A stretch of DNA of 64,000 nt from Tipula vernalis. Lineage: Eukaryota; Arthropoda; Insecta; Diptera; Tipulidae. This document shows, in pieces, positions 32,393-43,450 of this stretch (the stretch's first letter is position 1; every line of letters begins with the position of its first letter). The position numbers and the translations under genes are program-made. Below the pieces are notes generated by a model. That model made no database searches. It was not told where the DNA came from and saw only the letters and a list, made by a program, of their open reading frames with translations. The stretch covers positions 269,243,347 through 269,307,346 of the forward strand of contig OY282559.1 in the NCBI GenBank assembly GCA_958295665.1, read 5' to 3'.

Positions 32393-32680
32393 TTAAATCG
32401 GTAAAACTGAAATCCGATGATAGTTCTATTGTACTTGGACACGTCAATAGACGAAGTTTAATTAAACCTTATGATGAGTTATGTCTTCTTTTGAAAAAGA
32501 TGGATCTTGACGTACTTTGCATTTCTGAGTCGTGGTCGCATGATGGTGTTTCTGATATGATGATTGACATTTCGTGGTACAATGTTTTGAGGTTTGATCG
32601 GAAAGAGAGGAAGAGTTGAGCTGGTTACAGCTGAAATTTCTTGTCGTTCAGGTAAACTATTTATTGCTACATTTTATATA

Positions 32681-34515
32681 CAGTGCTGGGAAAAAAAATT
32701 GGGCAAACATATTTTATTACAAATTGGAGCTTTTTTTTGCTAAAATTACAAAACTTTTGAAAGCAATTGACTTAATGTAAAAAAAAAAAAAAATTCCTGC
32801 AATTTAGGGGCAAAATCGATAAATTGCTATAATACTCAAAATATCCCATTTTTCATTAAGGGCGTGGAAGTAATGGAATAAAATAAACACTTTTTTTTGT
32901 ATTTTATTGATTTGTGAAAATTCTATCTTCAATATTAATATTTTGTTGAACTGCCTTTTGCCTCTATTAAGGCGGTACAACCCCGCAACTGATGTGTAAA
33001 AAATTGGTCAAGCAATAAGTTTATTTTACGCCTACCGTTCTTGGCCGTAATTAGGGTGCAGATGTTTTATTGCCTGCAAGTATTTTTTTGAGTATAAATA
33101 GTGCATATTTTGTAAGATTAAGTGCTGATCCTAGTCAAATAAAGATAAAGTGCAATTTTAGTTTAAAAAATGGGAAAAGTTAGTGTGGAGTGTAAAAGCA
33201 ATATGTTGATTTTGGCGCGAGAAAATTTAACCACGCGTGAAATAGCAGAAAGATTAATCATTCCTAAAAGTACTGTCGCGTGTAATGTTAAAAAAATGCG
33301 AGAGATGGGCAGTACAGAAAGAAAAAAAGGCTCTGGAAGGCCCAGAAAGATAACGCCAGTGGAAAATCATTTTTTAATATTACAATGTCGTCGGAACCGT
33401 TTTAAAACTTCATCGAACATAAGAGGGAATCTCGAGCGAGCAACGGGAAAACAAAGTTAAAGCTAAGTTCACATTACGAGTGAAAAAAAACGTTTGATAT
33501 GGGCCCAGGAGCATGTTTTTTGGACTCAAGAGATGTGGAATGATGTGATTTTCTCCGATGAATCAAAATTCAAGCTGGATGTTGGAGATGGAAGAATTCT
33601 CGTAAGGAGACAATCTCGCGAGAGGCTTAGCAACGAATGTCTTTTAAGATTTACACCGAAAAATGAAGGAGTTATGGTCTGGGGATGTTTTTCTGGAAAT
33701 GAAACCGGTCGATTGCACTTCCTTAGTTCCAAAATTACAGCAGCTGTTTATCTGTAGGTCCTACATAACGAATTTGAGCCTTCTGTGTTAAAGCATTTTG
33801 GCGAGACTTGCAGATTTATTTCTCAACAGGACAAACGCTCCGTGCCGTACCGCCAAAGTTGTTAGTTATTAATTTTGAATTGTAGATAGAAAAATTGGCT
33901 TTCAGATAAACATAAATAATTTGCTAAAAACTTGTTTTTTTCTTATCTCTTCATTTAAAGGTAAAAAAGTACTTCGCAGAAAAAAATATCGATGTGTTGA
34001 GCTGGTCCCCGTACAGTCCAGACTTAAATCCCATAAAAAATATTTGGTCTACAATGAAGCTAGAAGTAGCAAGAAAGCGCTTGGAATCAATTCGAGCTTT
34101 TAAAAGTTGGTTGATGACGATTTGGGAATCCATACCTTCTACGACTTTGAATAATTTCTCAAATTCAATGAATCAGAGGTGTATCGCTGTAATAAAAGCA
34201 AATGGCGGTTCAACAAAATAATAATATTAAAGATAGAATTTCTATAAATCAGTAAAAACAAAAAAAAAAATTAAAAAATAAGTGTTTAATTTATTCCATT
34301 ACTTTAACTCCAATCAATGTATTTTGAATATTTTGGCATTTTTCGGGTTTTCCCCCTAAATTGCAGGTACATTTTTTTTTTCAAAAACTAGGTCATACAT
34401 GTATTTAAAATGAAACAATAAGCCAATTACTTTCAAAAGTTTTGTAATTTTAGCAAAAAAAGACTCCAATTTGTAATAAAATATGTTTGCCCAATTTTTT
34501 ATTTTCCCAGCACTG
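32681..34515 (+). mobile_element. Tc1-like transposon copy B, 1835 bp, TSD TA
   Basis: Inverted ends CAGTGCTGGGAAAA / TTTTCCCAGCACTG extend inward through GGGCAAACATATTTTATTAC, with about 100 bp of near-perfect complementarity. TA lies at 32679-32680 and 34516-34517. It sits inside the LINE endonuclease. Long, well-matched ends suggest it is younger than its host. Confidence 0.95.
33170..34221 (+). pseudogene. Tc1-like transposase B, inactive, with an intron-like segment
   Basis: N-terminus 33170-33460: paired HTH (NLTTREIAERLIIPKSTV) and GRPRK hook. Catalytic part: first Asp in VIFSDESKFKLD (33.55 kb), GGVMVWGCFS-like block as EGVMVWGCFSG, second Asp in FISQQD (33.83 kb) followed at once by a 1-base indel, and the last block SPDLNPIKNIWS (34.02 kb), where Lys (AAA) replaces the catalytic Glu. 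Between them 33861-33960 interrupts the frame with GT...AG borders and a pyrimidine tract; removing it rejoins AKV to VKKYFAEK in phase 0. Confidence 0.88.
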
Positions 34516-35299
34516 TACCTCCACCTATCAATGCAAACGACAGTTCTGATCTACTTAATATTCTTTTAGACTTAGCAACAATGTATGATAAATACATCAT
34601 ATTAGGTGATTTTTACATCCAGTATTGAGAAATTTAGATCTATTTTACATCCCGTTCAATCCGACAAGAGGTTGAAGTTTACTTGATTTAATTATTACTT
34701 CTCAATGGCAAAAATCGCATATTTTACAACATGGGCAACTGTATGTACCATCGATATCCTACCATGATCTCGTTTCTATGCAATACCAATTTAAATATAT
34801 ACGTGAAAAGCCTGTTAAATTGATGCACTGCTAATATTGACAAATAAATTAATATTTTTAATTATAACTATCACTATTTATTTTGCAATTGTGTACCTTT
34901 AAAAACGGTTATTATTAAATGTGATTCTTCACCTTGGTTTACAAGTCAAATATTACAACTCATGAATCTAAGACAAATAATGTACAAGAAATGGCAATAA
35001 ACACTCAGATCTTTGTTCTTATCGCGCTACAATAACCTTAAAAAATTGATTGTAGTTAAAATACGCGAAGCCAAACGAAAATATTATTTTGGAAATTTAA
35101 AATCATTTTCAAATAAAAAAACTTGAAATTCTTTAAGGCACCTTATTATTCAAGGGAGCAATAAGTCGAATAATGCTTCCAGTTTTTCTATTGATTCAAT
35201 AAATACACATTTCTTAACTAAGCCAGTTAAAGAAGTCAATTTTCCGTTGCCTGACAATAAATTCTATTTACACTATAATTCAACTCAACAAATACATTT

Positions 35300-36600
35300 C
35301 ACTGTATTACCCCAAATGACATTGCTTCAGCCATAAATTACATTAGATCTAACTCAGTTGGACATAATGGTATCAATAATAAAATTTATTAAGTGGTTTT
35401 TGGAATACTTTCTAAATTATCTCACACACATAATTCATTTTTCAATTGTATCCTCAACATTGCCCACTATGTCGAAAATAGCTTCGGTGTTACCAATTAA
35501 AAGTATATTGTTTGTTTTATCAAAAGGTTCTTGAGAAAGTCCTCTTTGAGCAAATCACGAAGTACATTGATTCAAATGAATTTCTAAGCAGTTATCAATC
35601 CGATTTTCGAAAAAAAATTAGTACACAAAACAGCTCTGATAAACGTTACATATGACATAAGTCTACTCCTAGAGAAAACCAATTCGTCTGTCCTACTAAT
35701 TTTAATAGATTTTTCTAAGGCGTTTGATATGATCAATCATAAACTTCTTTTGCAGAAGCTAATGTTATTCTATAATTTCGATCATACTTCAATTAAGTTA
35801 CTACATTCTTACTTAAATGATCGTAGGCAATATGTTAGTTCGAATGGAATGGTATCGTATCTGGGTAAAGCTAATGACGATGTTCCGTAAGGTTCTATAT
35901 TCGGACCACTGCTGTTCTCGTTGTTTTGGAACGACATTTCTACATGTACTATATACATATCAATAATTGTTATTTTCACATTTATGCGGATGATGTACAG
36001 ATTTATCTGGGTGGGACTTTTGATCAAATTCAAAATATTGTTGATTTAGTTAATTTAGATTTAAGTAATATTTTCCATTGTGCTAGTTGTAATGGTTTTA
36101 TTATTAGTGAAGGTAAATGTAGTGCAACGCTTATTACTAAATCTAAAAACCCATTTACTTTTCCGAAATTGATCATTAATGGATCTGCCATTAAATTTTT
36201 CCATAAAGTTAATGATCTTGGTCTAATACTTGGAACAATCACGTTGCATCTATTTGTGAAAAAATTAATTTAACCCTTTACAAGTTGTGACTTTTCTGTT
36301 CACAAAGCCTTAGGCTTTATTTGGTTAAGTCTTTGATCGTGCCTCATATATTGTATTGCGATGTAATTTATTCTAATTGAGATGAGATTTCGTTTCATTT
36401 GCTCGAAGTAACTTTGAAAGATTGTATTAGATACGTGTATAAGCTGCGGAAATACGATCACGTATCGCAATATTTTGGTAAAGTATTTGGTACCTCATTG
36501 TCTAAATTCTTTTTCTGTCGTGCGGTAATTTTTTTTTATAGCCAAATTATTTGTATGCCAAACTTCAGTTTTCCAAATCTCGAAGGACAAATATGTTGAT
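35300..36600 (+). pseudogene. CR1/Jockey-like LINE reverse transcriptase
   Basis: Plus strand, several frames: FFEKVLFEQITKYI-like start near 35.53 kb, SSVLLILIDFSKAFDMINHKLL (motif A, catalytic Asp) near 35.7 kb, YLNDRRQYVSSNG, GSIFGPLLFSLF after a stop in place of Gln (P-stop-GS, near 35.89 kb), then FHIYADDVQIYL (motif C, YADD) near 35.98 kb, and further FADD-distal sequence to 36.27 kb. It is the RT of the LINE whose endonuclease lies at 32.4-34.65 kb. Confidence 0.8.
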
Positions 36601-36965
36601 GTTTCCAACCAATTGGAAAGTCATTCTCAATGATTAAGTTTACTAAGCTGTTTCAGGAAATGGAATGAATTGCCAAGTACCATCAGAAGTTTATGCTCTT
36701 TCATCAAATTTAAGCAAGAATCATTTGAATTTATTAGCAATATGACTTGATCCGGCTCATATTTATTTTTAAATTTAATTAATTTATTTTGACTAATATT
36801 TATTTTAATCATTTTTATGAATATTTTTCATTTTATTTAAATATTTTTAATACTGTTTATAATTTAATTTTGTTATTTATATTGTTGTTTTACTATTGTA
36901 ATTGTTTCTGACTGCAGTGTTGCATAAGCCTAAGTGCTTACTACACAAATTATTCAATGAGTATA
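36601..36965 (+). other. 3' region of the CR1-like LINE
   Basis: AT-rich, without coding motifs. It runs to GAGTATA immediately before the second ATAAC. It holds no clear A-tail or microsatellite tail, which leaves the exact LINE end uncertain. Confidence 0.45.
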
Positions 36966-37450
36966 ATAACCCTATACTTTCATAGCTCAATAACCTTGAG
37001 ATCGATAACCTATAACACTAAAACACATAACCTCAAAATTTATAACCTCAGAACTCATAAATCTCAAATCCTAATAAACTACAAACCAAAAATGCAGCAA
37101 AAGAACAAAAAAACGTACACGCAAAACTCAAACCTCAATATCGGAGAGTTTTAGCTTTATAATTCGACACGCCCTTCACTTCATTATTTCAAAACCCATA
37201 AGCTCCATAACTCTGAAGTCCCATGACCCTATAACCCGAACATCCTATAACCCCAGTAAACCAAAACCTTGTAATCCTATAAACCGAAAACCCCTTAACC
37301 TTACAATTCTTAAATGCAACAAAAAAATACTTTGAAGTGGACAGTTAAATTCCACGACACCATATATCTCTGTTAGTCCATCACCTTTCAACTTGTAACC
37401 CTAACCGCATAACCCTATAACCCTAAAATGCAACAGTAAATGTACTTGCA
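36966..37450 (+). repeat. Inner part of the left terminal inverted repeat of the TTA transposon
   Basis: Matches the reverse complement of 39530-39960 (TCATAGCTCAATAACCTTGA, AAACTCAAACCTC.ATCTCGGAGAGTTTTAGC). Much of it consists of CCTATAACC / CCTCATAACC-like words of varying length, a telomere-like but degenerate composition. Confidence 0.85.
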
Positions 37451-37499
37451 CGTAAGTCTTGAGTTCTGAGTCTGACAGTTTTGACGTTTGTCGGCTTCC

Positions 37500-39400
37500 A
37501 GCAGGGCACCTCGCGGTGATAATAGGCAGCGGAGTTGCTCCGCGGTCCGACAAAGTCCCTGGATCATGGCACTCTTGCTGTAATGGTCGGCACATGGAAA
37601 AGTACGATGCAAGGAGTTGGAACCCCAAACGACCGCAGCTCCACATCGGTGGATAACTTGGCCTTTGAAGAGTGTAATGTTACAAGAAAGACATCAACGA
37701 ATAATTGCGTAAACTCTTTCTGCGTTGTTTGTTTAGAATATGTTATGAGTAAAAGTTATTCACAGATGTACTTAAAACTAGATACCAGGACTTTTTGGTA
37801 TGGAAACAAGTGAAATGATCAATCATTGGACTACAAAAGCGATATGCTTAAAATACTCCTTGCAACTTAATAAACAAAAGAAACGGACATTTGCTTCTCC
37901 AATGATCTGGCGGGAACCAAAACATCAAGAGAAGGATTGCTATTTTTGTTTAACGAAAGCTTTTGGGCACAACCCATAAACGAAATCTTCGATTTCTTAT
38001 GCAACTGTTGAATCTGTGACTTGTCCTATCATTCTTGAAGCTGAAGAGAGTAACAAAAGTATTACTATGTACCAGCGACGAATATAAAAGTGCAATGTAA
38101 ATGTCGAATATCGAAGCTGATGACGTCGCTGAGGATATACAAATAAAAAGACTAATACAAATCCTAATGACTTCTCTCAAAAAGAGCTTAATGACTTGTT
38201 CCGAGATGCTGGACTTTCAAAAGAAATTTCTGCACTAATGGCGTCAATATTAAAAGAAAAAAATTGCCTAGCTCCAGGAACCCGTATAACTTTTTATCAC
38301 GAAAGAGATATCCAATTTAGAAAATATTTTACAGACGTAAAAAATTTAGTTTACTGTAACAATATTGAAGGACTAATAAATGAGTACAGTGTTTCTTATG
38401 AAGCTTTTGACTGGCGTTTGTTCATAGATTCTTGACGTTTAACACGTTGCGCTAAATGAGGAGTACCACAACATTTGCTTCCTACTCGAAAAATTAGATT
38501 ACGCTAAACACATGTGAAAAATATGTAGAGATTTAAAAATAATGACAATTTTATTAGGTCAACAAAGTGGTTTCACTAAACACCAATGTTATCAATGTGA
38601 ATGGGACAGTCGAGCTCGTGCCGAACATTATGTGAAAAAGATTTGGCCAACTAGAAACAATTTAACTGCAGGATCTAAAAATATCATAAAACAGAGTCTA
38701 ATACCAACAGATAAAGTAATCCTTCCACCATTACATATAAAGCATTACATAACTTGTGAAACAATTCGTGAAAGCAAGGAAAATTACGGAGAGCAAAGCT
38801 TTTATGTACATATTTGAAAAGTTTTCTAAACTGTCTGATGCGAAAATAAGAGATGGTGTTTTTGATGGACCACAAATTAGAGAACTTTTGAAGGACAAAG
38901 AATTCCAAAAAAGAATGACTAAGATGGAGTAAGCAGCTTGGAAAAGTATTAGAGATATTACGAAAAAAATTCTAGGAAATAGGAAAGGGAAATATAGGAC
39001 CTTATGAATCTAAAGCTGCACTTTCTTCATTCTCATATTGAGTATTTTCCTGAAAATTTAGGCGATTTTAGTGAAGAGCAGGGTGAAAGATTCCATCAGG
39101 ATTTGAAAAATATTGAAAAGAGATATCAGGATGTTTGGGATAGTCATATGTTGGCAGACTACTTTTGGTCTTAAAAAAGAGACATGTCAAACCAACACAA
39201 AAGAAAAGCACTACGAAAGTAATTTACAAATAAACGAACGCATTATCACTCTAAAACTGAAAACACATGAAATGGCTGCTTACAAAGTCGTAACGCTCTT
39301 TGAACATAAGCCTGCGACATTCACGTCGTTGTTCCTGGGTATCACTAAATGTAGATTATTACAATGCAGAAAATCTTGACCTTATTGAGTATTCGAATTA
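37500..39400 (+). pseudogene. Coding region of the TTA-TSD transposon (unnamed insect/cnidarian repeat protein)
   Basis: Plus-strand pieces: 38196-38435 (MFRDAGLSKEISALMASIL, TRITFYHERDIQF, YCNNIEGLINE, DWRLFIDS), 38542-38817 (LLGQQSGFTKHQCYQCEWDSR, IIFPPLH-like VILPPLHIK) and 38818-39170 (DGPQIREL, LHFLQSHIEYFPENLGD-like region, EEQGERFHQD). I recognise this succession as a protein repeated many times in insect and hydrozoan genomes, always of unknown function. Several stops break it. Whether it is the transposase or a cargo is open. 37500-38190 contains no recognisable block. Confidence 0.6.
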
Positions 39401-39529
39401 TAGTTTTGGAGACCTAATGTTTATGAGAAATAAGATTAAATATCTGGTTCAAACTTTCTGCAAAACAAGAATTAAGTCTCGAGCAAAAGTTATGATTGTC
39501 GCTTTCTGAGATTACAGGCTCTTGAAGGG

Positions 39530-40114
39530 TCACTTGTAAGTCTTTTTGTTGTTACGGTTATAGGGCTATAAGGTTATGAAATTTCTGGGTTAGAGGGCTA
39601 TGGGGTTATGGGTTTATAAGATTATGGACTTTTGGGGTTATACAGTTTTAAGGTATTAGATTATATGGAGTTATAGGGATGTGGAGTTATGAAATTTAAT
39701 ACTACATGATTCGGAGTTATATTGTGACATGCAATTTTCTTAAGTTATACTTCAGGATTGTCGGGTTTATGTGTTTTTGAGGTTATGAAGTGATGGACGT
39801 ATGAAATTATAAAGCTAAAACTCTCCGAGATTGAGGTTTGAATTTTGCGTGTAAGTTTTTTTGGTTTTTTTGCTGCATTTTTTCTTTGTAGGTTATTGGG
39901 ATTTGGATTATGGGTTTTAGGGTTAGAGGTTATCGATCTCAAGGTTATTGAGCTATGAAGGTTTAGTGTTATAACTTTTAAGTATTGATATTGTTGGGTT
40001 TTATAGTTTCAAGCTATTTTTTGTGGTTAGAAAAAAAAAAACGTTGACGTGATGGGGTAAAACAGATTTTGGATTCGGAAAATATATTATACTCATTTTT
40101 TTTGTGGTCCTGTG
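39530..40114 (-). repeat. Right terminal inverted repeat of the TTA transposon
   Basis: Complement of the two left pieces (19995-20182 and 36966-37450) in order, with no interruption. This intact copy shows what the left repeat looked like before the LINE entered. Confidence 0.88.
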
Positions 40115-40117
40115 TTA

Positions 40118-40580
40118 CCAATATTTGATACTACAATAGCTGATTCCCATTTATTATTTGATTTATATACGACATTATCACCTGAATTTAGCTCAACTTC
40201 CTTCTTTCCGGCGAACTTATCAAATTGTATTTTATGATTTATTTGATTTTGCCTCAATCGCTTAGTAGGAGGATTAACCAGTTTAAGCTTTAATGGATGA
40301 ACTGGAACCTTAGTTCTTAATAGTCTATTCATCAATAATTGTGAGGGTGATATCTCTGTATTTACAACTGGAGTTGTTCGATATTCAAGTAAGCCATTTG
40401 ATACAACACCTTGCCTTTCTGTAACTTTTTTAATCATACTTTTTGCAATAAGTACCGCCTTCTCAGATAAGCCGTTCGATCGTGGATAACGGGGACGTCA
40501 AAATATTGAAGTTCCATGATTTTGCAAAATCATTCATCTATACTTTTAGCCATTTATCAAAAATACTTATATGTATATAT
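40118..40580 (-). pseudogene. Ty3/gypsy integrase, core end and C-terminal domain
   Basis: Minus strand: AKSWNFNILTSP near 40.54 kb and ERLI.E (SNGLAEK-type block with the catalytic Glu region, frame-broken) near 40.47 kb, then the frame from 40437: SMIKKVTERQGV-like, LLEYRTTPV, SPSQLLMNRLLRTKVPV, NSGDNVVYKSNNKWESAIVV. The reading stops at NIG where the TTA transposon enters; it resumes at 19991. A Jockey fragment abuts it at about 40.6 kb. Confidence 0.82.
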
Positions 40581-40633
40581 TAAATTACATTTACAGGTTC
40601 ATCAGTTCGAGTGGATCTGTTCTTCTCAGTCGC

Positions 40634-41400
40634 CTAAACCGCGGCTGTTTTAGTATCTTCCTGGCCAATTCGTTGGGATGTGCTTCTGTTTTGAGTAATA
40701 TTTCGAACTGAATTCTTTAATTGTTTCTTTAAAGGTTTTAATCCAAAGGTTATCATGTATGTTACTATGTATTTCGAATGTGGCAAGGAGCATTGGTAAT
40801 ACTGCGAGTTCTCTGTTTGAAGTGCTGGCGGATCCCTATAACTGAATATCATATGTCCATATGGGTTTGATTATCGGTTTGTACAGTAGAACTTTATTGG
40901 CTAATGACAATTGAGATTTTCTTACCATCAGCCAATACATTTTGGAAAATGTAATTTTTATTTGGTTGCGCTTTGTTTCAATATGATTTTTCCACGTTAA
41001 TCTTCTATCCAGGTGCAAAACTAAGTATTTTATCTTCATTTGTTGAGGAATACTTTTATCGTTTAATTTCACTGGAAGGCAGGGGTGTTTGTTCAGAATC
41101 AATGTGACGTGAGCTGATTTGTTTTCGTTCACTTTTATTCGCCATGCCTTCAGCCAGTCCGCGACCTTGTTTAAATGATTCTGTAATTCCTTTGAGGCAA
41201 TTTCAGGATTAGTGTGAGACATTAGGGTGGCCGTGTAATCGGCAAATGTTGATATTATTACTTTGTTAGTTAAAGGTATATCAGCTGTGTACAACAAGTA
41301 TAATATTGGTCCTAAATTTGTTAACAGCCACGGCTCGAGTGGAACACCGGAAAGTGAAAAATTTGTTTGATTTTGTATAGAATTAAAATTTTTCACAGAA
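40634..41400 (-). pseudogene. Jockey RT fragment (C-terminal half)
   Basis: Minus strand from 41396: NFSLSGVPLEPWLLTNLGPI (degraded GVPQGSVLGP block), TFADYTATLMS where FADD has become FADY, then KVADWLKAWRIKVNENKS, IKYLVLHLDRRLTWKNHI and PIIKPIWTYDIQL. The loss of the second Asp of FADD is a D to Y change. 40852-40634 continues the C-terminus in another frame. Confidence 0.85.
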
Positions 41401-42596
41401 ATGTGCTTGCAATTTACATCGTATACATTATAATTTTAGACACGGCTCTATACTATTGCTTCAATGCTGGTACTGTACGGATGTGTTCTCCAAATATTTA
41501 AATAAAACAGATTTGTTTTCGATAACGTTATAAATTATAATACAAAATATTTATAATTTAATTTCCAATGTTAATTTTTTAAGATGTTTACGAACAGTAT
41601 AATATATAGTATAATAATAATTTTTGCTTAAAAATAACTAAAGTGCGCCAAAAACTTAAAAAGCCGAATCCACCATTATTTCAAAATTTATAAATGCTGA
41701 ATAAGTTTAAAGTTTTTAAGTTAAGAAAGTTATAGAAGTTCAACTAAAGATGACAGTACGATCAGAACGCAGAACTTCTATAATATGATCGATAATCTAG
41801 ATTGACTTTTTATCGATCAAATGTCGAATATATAAAAACAGTTGATTGGAATGTCATGATTTTGCATGCAGAGCGTTGGGTTTAAAATAATTCCGGTAGT
41901 TTCACTCTCCATTTGTTTTATATGGAGAGAAATGTCATTTAATCCATTTTGCAGTTTTCCAATCGTCAATAATCAGCTGTCATATTCTAATGACAAATGG
42001 TAAGTTTTGGTAGCGCATTAATTTTTTTCTTACAATATTTCAAATATTTTAATTTATAATTAATTCTGATTCAGAAATGGTCAATGGATAATGAATACAA
42101 TAAAAATTGAGCTGTATACAATAAGCTACAAAACAAGATAAGTATAAAATATGAAATAATTCAGTGATTACATTTTATATTTTCTTTTCAGCTCCTGATG
42201 ATCCTGAACAGGTATCTCACTAACGGTAAAGTAAGTGACGTCATACTAAATCCAATATGGCAGCTACCCCAAACTGGCGGATCGCCTATTTCACCACAAC
42301 CTCCTTGACAAATTTCATTAACCACCTCCATGACGTTGGTATCAAATGAATACGTGATGTTACGTTGATGGTTAAATTTATTATGTTCAATAAGACGGTG
42401 AACGCGGCAAGATGGTGGACTAAATTTCTTTTACAACCCTTTTGACATGCTTTTAGTATTTGGCGTAAATAAAAGTTAGGTTTTTCAAACCCTTTTTTTC
42501 GTTTAAAACATCTTTTGTAGTTTTGTATGTAGTTGTGAATAAGGTAATGGAAATTTAAATTATGTTTTATGCTTAAGTTTGGTTTTGACATATTTC
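41401..42596. other. AT-rich stretch without recognisable genes
   Basis: Two short frames (for example 42286-42591 minus) have no known motif. Flanked by a Jockey fragment and a MITE. Confidence 0.4.
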
Positions 42597-42600
42597 TTAA

Positions 42601-43152
42601 GCCGCGTACCCATTGGCGAACGAACGCCGAATTTCAAGGGAACAGCGAACACCGACTGCAAATTCGCATAATGTGTACGATGATGGCGTAACCGCGAACC
42701 GAATGTTCGATTCGCATTCACTTACGTTCGCTCCAAGAGCAGTACATCAAAGGAAATTGATGTTCAGTACGGACGATAAAAACGCAAAAATAGTACAACG
42801 AACGACGAACACAAATAAGTTTTTTTTTTAATGGAGAGAGAAGCAAGGTCAAGAACGATTTTTAACATTCTATATCTTATAATTTATTTTTGTTTTTAAT
42901 ATAATTTTTCAATAAAAATTAATAAATTTTTTTCTGTTCACTCGACATTTTTAATTAAAACTCAAACTACATCCACACTCTTGTTCACCAATTAATTTTG
43001 CAAACGAACAGCGAACATGATAGATACGGCAAATTTACTTTTTGTTCGTTTTATGTGTACGACACTCCAAATCGTCAATGAACAAACAACAAACATTCGC
43101 TGTTTGGTGTGGATTCGCTGTTCGCTGTTCGTTCGCTCAATGTGCTCCCGGC
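42601..43152. mobile_element. TTAA-flanked MITE, 552 bp
   Basis: TTAA at 42597-42600 and 43153-43156. Inverted ends GCCGCGTACCCATTGGCGAA and, reversed, GCCGGGAGCACATTGAGCGA, continuing into repeated CGAACGAACGCCGAA / CGAACAGCGAA words on both sides. No coding capacity. TTAA duplication is a piggyBac-type feature, though the ends do not start CCC. Confidence 0.8.
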
Positions 43153-43204
43153 TTAAATATAATTATTAATCTTCAAACGGGTGAAAAAATAATCGTCCAA
43201 TAAG

Positions 43205-43450
43205 CATGCTGACCCACAATCTCAAAGATATTTCATAAAATGTTACTAACGAAATCGAAACCAATAAAAGAACAACGTCGCGTTATTCCAGACCATCAAT
43301 TTGGGTTCCGAAGCCAATATGGTACCACAGAGGAAGTACACAGACTTGTTAATGTAGTCAAAATCACCTTCGAGGAAAAGAAATATTGTTCTGCTACCTT
43401 TTTGGATATCGCACAAGCATTTGATAAAGTTTGGCATGACGGACTAATAT
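43205..43450 (+). pseudogene. Jockey RT fragment, first part
   Basis: Plus strand: ISKIFHKMLLTKSKPI, IPDHQFGFRSQYGTTEEVHR and FLDIAQAFDKVWHDGL (motif A). It is cut after DGL by the MITE at 43451-44369 and continues at 44370. Confidence 0.85.

Larger units (their letters stand above)
32397..34650 (+). pseudogene. LINE ORF2 endonuclease, split by Tc1 copy B
   Basis: From the piggyBac border: IVLGHVNRRSLIKPYDELC then MDLDVLCISESWSHDGVSD, the endonuclease start of CR1/Daphne-type LINEs (HxNxRSL and ISEtWl with catalytic Glu). After RSGKLFIATFYI at 32.66 kb the Tc1 intervenes (32681-34515), and YIILGDF at 34.6 kb resumes the same domain (GDFN block, where Asn is replaced by Tyr). Confidence 0.75.
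20183..36965 (+). mobile_element. CR1-like LINE with nested insertions (inferred unit)
   Basis: Sequence between two ATAAC copies that interrupts the left inverted repeat. The outermost parts look like one plus-strand LINE: an ORF1 with a Cys-rich finger at 20271-20909 and an ORF2 with endonuclease (32.4-34.65 kb) and RT (35.3-36.6 kb), then a 3' UTR to 36965. Between and within these lie a Tc1, a transposase-like element with a Harbinger, a piggyBac and a second Tc1. That ORF1 and ORF2 belong to one copy is inference from position and strand. Confidence 0.55.
19995..40114. mobile_element. Composite DNA transposon with long inverted repeats, TSD TTA
   Basis: Both ends begin CACAGGACCACAAAAAA (19995 onward; reversed from 40114) and are bounded by TTA (19992-19994, 40115-40117). 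Inside, both ends share CCCATCACGTCA and GCTTGAAACTATAAAACCCA. The insertion splits a gypsy integrase codon-exactly. Once the 16.8 kb LINE complex at 20183-36965 is removed, the transposon itself is about 3.3 kb, with about 0.6 kb inverted repeats rich in CCTATAACC-like words and a coding region at 37.5-39.4 kb. A 3-bp TWA-type TSD recalls PIF/Harbinger, but the coding region does not look like Harbinger. Confidence 0.85.

Noticed and set aside
36966..37450. Telomeric repeat tract
   Set aside because: CCTATAACCC-like words are irregular in length and are mirrored at 39530-40114 as inverted repeats of a transposon; no constant telomere unit is present.
41880..42000. A tRNA or small RNA gene in the 41.4-42.6 kb stretch
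   Set aside because: No A/B box pair with a cloverleaf could be drawn by eye here or elsewhere in the window.
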